A DNA stretch of 17,238 nt from assembly GCA_040877415.1 (NCBI GenBank), contig JBBDNV010000130.1, forward strand, positions 1 to 17,238, read 5' to 3'. Of this stretch, positions 15,758-17,238 are shown piece after piece. A program made the translations under genes and the position numbers. Within the stretch, counting starts at the first letter, position 1. Each line of letters begins with the position of its first letter. Source of the DNA: JBBDNV01 sp040877415 (GTDB lineage: Bacteria > Planctomycetota > Planctomycetia > Pirellulales > PALSA-1355). The notes beneath the pieces are model-generated. The model searched no databases. It worked only from the letters and a program-made list of their open reading frames with translations, and was not told the DNA's origin.

Positions 15758-16755
15758 TTTGCCATCTCCTCCAACAGACGAGCGACCACGGCTTCGGTCG
15801 CGATGCCGTCGCCCACGGCCCGGTGATTGACGATCACGCGATGGCGCAGGATCGGCATCGCCACGGCGCTAACGTCGTCGGCCACCGGCGTCGTGCGTCC
15901 CAAGAGCAGCGCCCGCGCTTTGGCCGCCAGCACCAGGTTCTGCGAGCCGCGCGGCCCGGCTCCCCAGGCGACGTAATCCTTCACGAACGGGCTCGCCGAC
16001 GCGTCTTCCGGCCGGCTTGCGCGGCACAGGCGCACCGCATAGGAAGCGACGTTCTGCGGCACCGGAACCGCCTGCACCAGGTCGCGCAGGTCGAGGAACG
16101 CGGCCCGGTCGAAAGCCGGCGCCGGCAGCTTCGGCATCCGGCCCGTCGTGCGCATCACGATGTCTTCTTCCTGCTGGCCGGTGGGATAGTCGAGGCGGAT
16201 TTCCATCATGAAGCGGTCCAACTGGGCCTCGGGCAGCGGATAGGTTCCTTCCTGCTCGATGGGATTCTGCGTGGCCACGACCAGAAACGGCTCTTCCAGG
16301 GGATAGGTCTGGCCGCCGACGGTGACGTGGCTTTCGGCCATTGCCTCGAGCAGGGCCGATTGGGTCTTGGGCGCGGCGCGATTGATTTCGTCGGCCAGCA
16401 CGAGGTTGGCAAACACCGGCCCGCGGCGAAACACCATCGAGTGCTCGCGCGACCCGGCATCGCGCTGCAGCAATTCGTAGCCGGTGATGTCCGAGGGCAT
16501 CAGGTCGGGCGTGAACTGGATGCGTGCGAATCGCCAATCGAACGTGGCGGCCAACGCCTTGACCATGAGCGTTTTGGCCAGGCCGGGAACGCCGACCAAA
16601 AGCGCGTGCGAGCCGGTCAACGCGCAGGTCAGCAAAAGATCGATGGTCGCGTCCTGCCCGACCACGACCTGGTGTAGTTGCTCGCGAATGTTCCGCACGC
16701 GGTCCGTGAATTCCGCAACCCGCTCGTGGGCCAGCGATTCGGCGGCTGAAGTCAT
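15754..16755 (-). CDS. MoxR-family AAA+ ATPase
   Basis: A 333-residue protein. Seen: Walker A GVPGLAKT at 55-62, preceded by VVGQDATIDLLL; Walker B LVLADEINRAAPKTQSALLEAM at 118-139; sensor 1 ATQNPIEQEGTYPLPEAQLDRF at 161-182, with the likely arginine finger R181; and GAGPRGSQNLVLAAKARALL near 265-284, which carries the sensor 2 arginine and the MoxR hallmark. MoxR proteins are cytoplasmic ATPases that help mature or assemble partner complexes, commonly with VWA proteins, which fits the genes downstream. The frame is open to 16923, but the added 56 residues are unlike the family and cover the 17-base palindrome. The ATG at 16755 gives the normal length, with GGGG 7 bases upstream and AGAGG further out. 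It is the first gene of the train. Confidence 0.93.
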   Translation of the reverse strand: MTSAAESLAHERVAEFTDRVRNIREQLHQVVVGQDATIDLLLTCALTGSHALLVGVPGLAKTLMVKALAATFDWRFARIQFTPDLMPSDITGYELLQRDAGSREHSMVFRRGPVFANLVLADEINRAAPKTQSALLEAMAESHVTVGGQTYPLEEPFLVVATQNPIEQEGTYPLPEAQLDRFMMEIRLDYPTGQQEEDIVMRTTGRMPKLPAPAFDRAAFLDLRDLVQAVPVPQNVASYAVRLCRASRPEDASASPFVKDYVAWGAGPRGSQNLVLAAKARALLLGRTTPVADDVSAVAMPILRHRVIVNHRAVGDGIATEAVVARLLEEMAK

Positions 16756-16762
16756 GGAGATG

Positions 16763-16773
16763 CCCCTGCCTCT
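16763..16773 (-). promoter_or_regulatory. Ribosome binding region of the moxR-like gene
   Basis: Minus-strand AGAGG (16773-16769) lies 13 bases, and GGGG (16766-16763) 7 bases, before the ATG at 16755. They support this start over the longer frame; the match to the ideal site is moderate. Confidence 0.5.
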
Positions 16774-16791
16774 TGGATTGAAGGGACGATC

Positions 16792-16808
16792 GTTTGATCG
16801 GATCAAAC
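16792..16808. promoter_or_regulatory. Perfect 17-base palindrome, candidate operator
   Basis: GTTTGATC (16792-16799) and GATCAAAC (16801-16808) are exact inverted repeats around one central base, ending 36 bases upstream of the moxR-like ATG. A further GATC sits at 16788-16791, so three GATC sites fall within 17 bases. The position and symmetry suit a dimeric repressor site overlapping the promoter or early leader, but no promoter boxes are clear. Confidence 0.5.
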
Positions 16809-16913
16809 CGCAAACGCTCGAGGGCCGATTGGACACGCAGGCACAAGCCCCTGGAGTTCCGCTAGCCGCATTGTAAGCCGCGGCCGCTCGACCCTGCAAA
16901 TGACGGCCAGTCT

Positions 16914-16937
16914 CATGGCTCACAAGCAGGAGCCGTG
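16914..16937. other. Short stem-loop in the leader
   Basis: CATGGCTC (16914-16921) can pair with GAGCCGTG (16930-16937) around an 8-base loop; one pair is a G-U wobble in plus-strand RNA and a mismatch in minus-strand RNA. Role unknown; in GC-rich DNA a stem of this size may be chance. Confidence 0.3.
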
Positions 16938-17074
16938 CGCGGGCTAAGGACAGCCCAACCTTACCAGAAATCAGATTCTTGCCCGGCCGTCAACGCACCC
17001 TTTCGGCCAGGGCATGGGGGGCGGCGAGGTCGCTGCCGGTCGCCCGTGATTACCTGAAGCCACGCTCGATGGCT

Positions 17075-17105
17075 GGAGTCTTACGGCGGTTGTCGTAACG
17101 ACTCC
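17075..17105. other. Long stem-loop in the leader
   Basis: GGAGTC (17075-17080) pairs with GACTCC (17100-17105), and TTACG (17081-17085) with CGTAA (17094-17098). This gives an 11-bp stem with one bulged C and an 8-base loop. Mixed AT/GC arms make chance less likely than for all-GC stems. On the plus strand a pyrimidine-rich stretch follows, but there is no clean T-run. It could be an RNA element in the operon leader or a terminator for some plus-strand transcript. Confidence 0.45.
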
Positions 17106-17110
17106 CGTCC

Positions 17111-17136
17111 CCTCTAATTCGTCCCTTTAATTCGTC
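17111..17136. repeat. Tandem 13-base direct repeat
   Basis: CCTCTAATTCGTC (17111-17123) is followed immediately by CCTTTAATTCGTC (17124-17136), 12 of 13 bases identical. It lies just right of the long stem-loop. Two head-to-tail half sites could bind a response regulator, or this may be a simple duplication. Confidence 0.55.
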
Positions 17137-17214
17137 TGGCATTCACGTTGCGCAGTCTCGTCCGCCCGCGAAGACCGAAAAACGAGTGATGTCCGGCTCT
17201 GAAGAAAACTCCTC

Positions 17215-17235
17215 CGCTAGCTTAGTCCGCTAGCG
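17215..17235. repeat. Short hairpin and direct repeat at the right edge
   Basis: CGCTAGC (17215-17221) is the exact inverse of GCTAGCG (17229-17235) around a 7-base loop. The same bases also form a direct repeat, TCCGCTAGC at 17213-17221 and 17226-17234, with a 13-base period. The context beyond the window is needed to interpret it. Confidence 0.45.
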
Positions 17236-17238
17236 AGA

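Larger units (their letters stand above)
16756..17238. other. Gene-free leader region upstream of the operon
   Basis: About 480 bases without a convincing gene on either strand. The longest start-to-stop frame noticed near the right edge encodes 14 residues (17189-17233) and has no family resemblance. The region contains a perfect palindrome (16792-16808), several short stem-loops, a long stem-loop (17075-17105), a tandem 13-mer (17111-17136) and an edge hairpin (17215-17235). I could not place sigma-factor boxes with confidence. It probably holds the promoter of the minus-strand operon, and perhaps that of a gene beyond the right edge. Confidence 0.6.

Noticed and set aside
16756..16923. N-terminal extension of the MoxR-family protein
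   Set aside because: The frame is open, but the added residues do not resemble MoxR proteins, there is a plausible ribosome binding site at the shorter start, and the extension covers the palindrome.
16941..16956. GGGCT/AGCCC hairpin with 6-base loop
   Set aside because: The stem is only 5 bp, all but one pair GC, with no T-run. It is expected by chance in this composition.
17189..17233. A 14-codon frame near the right edge
   Set aside because: Too short, with no recognisable ribosome binding site beyond GAG and no family resemblance.
1..17238. tRNA, rRNA, CRISPR array or insertion sequence
   Set aside because: I saw no cloverleaf, spaced repeat array, transposase-like protein or terminal inverted repeats.

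Overview
The window is GC-rich bacterial chromosome and looks planctomycetal (Pirellulales-like). This assignment is inference. It rests on the gene families present: BatA/VWA membrane proteins beside MoxR and DUF58, a DUF4159 protein, a multihaem cytochrome fused to a degenerate 5'-nucleotidase fold, and an SGNH hydrolase carrying a TPR. There is no rRNA or other phylogenetic marker here to confirm it.

Layout. At the left edge, on the + strand, is the 3' part of an SGNH/GDSL-like protein (to 1054). Everything else is one long minus-strand gene train, read from right to left between about 16755 and 1069. In transcription order it contains: MoxR-family AAA+ ATPase (16755-15754), DUF58 protein (15757-14846), BatA-type VWA membrane protein (14845-12746), a second membrane VWA/amidotransferase-like protein (12732-10420), a large membrane protein with a coiled coil (DUF4175-like, 10365-7597), a secreted DUF4159 protein (7541-6792), a tetrahaem cytochrome c with a degenerate metallophosphoesterase domain (6782-5400), a secreted thioredoxin-HEAT-repeat protein (5403-2086) and a secreted SIMPL-domain protein (2019-1069). 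The last gene converges on the SGNH gene with only 14 bases between the stop codons.

The spacing suggests one operon, possibly with internal control. Two gene pairs overlap by 4 bases (ATGA), one pair abuts directly, and two gaps are 13 bases or less. The three larger gaps are 54, 55 and 66 bases. The first two of these each contain a perfect GC-rich hairpin just upstream of the next ribosome binding site. To the right of the moxR-like gene, 16756-17238 has no convincing gene. It holds a perfect 17-base palindrome, a long stem-loop, a tandem 13-mer and a second short hairpin, and is best read as the regulatory leader of the operon.

Working together: MoxR ATPases are known to act as chaperone-like partners of VWA proteins. 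DUF58 and the two membrane VWA proteins each carry a metal-ion-dependent adhesion site (MIDAS). The MoxR-to-DUF4159 section is therefore a Bat/MoxR-type cell-envelope system of a kind already known by gene content. The less familiar part is the tail: an exported tetrahaem cytochrome translationally coupled to an exported CPWC thioredoxin-HEAT protein, followed by a SIMPL protein. The hypothesis that the system also has a periplasmic redox arm is inference only.
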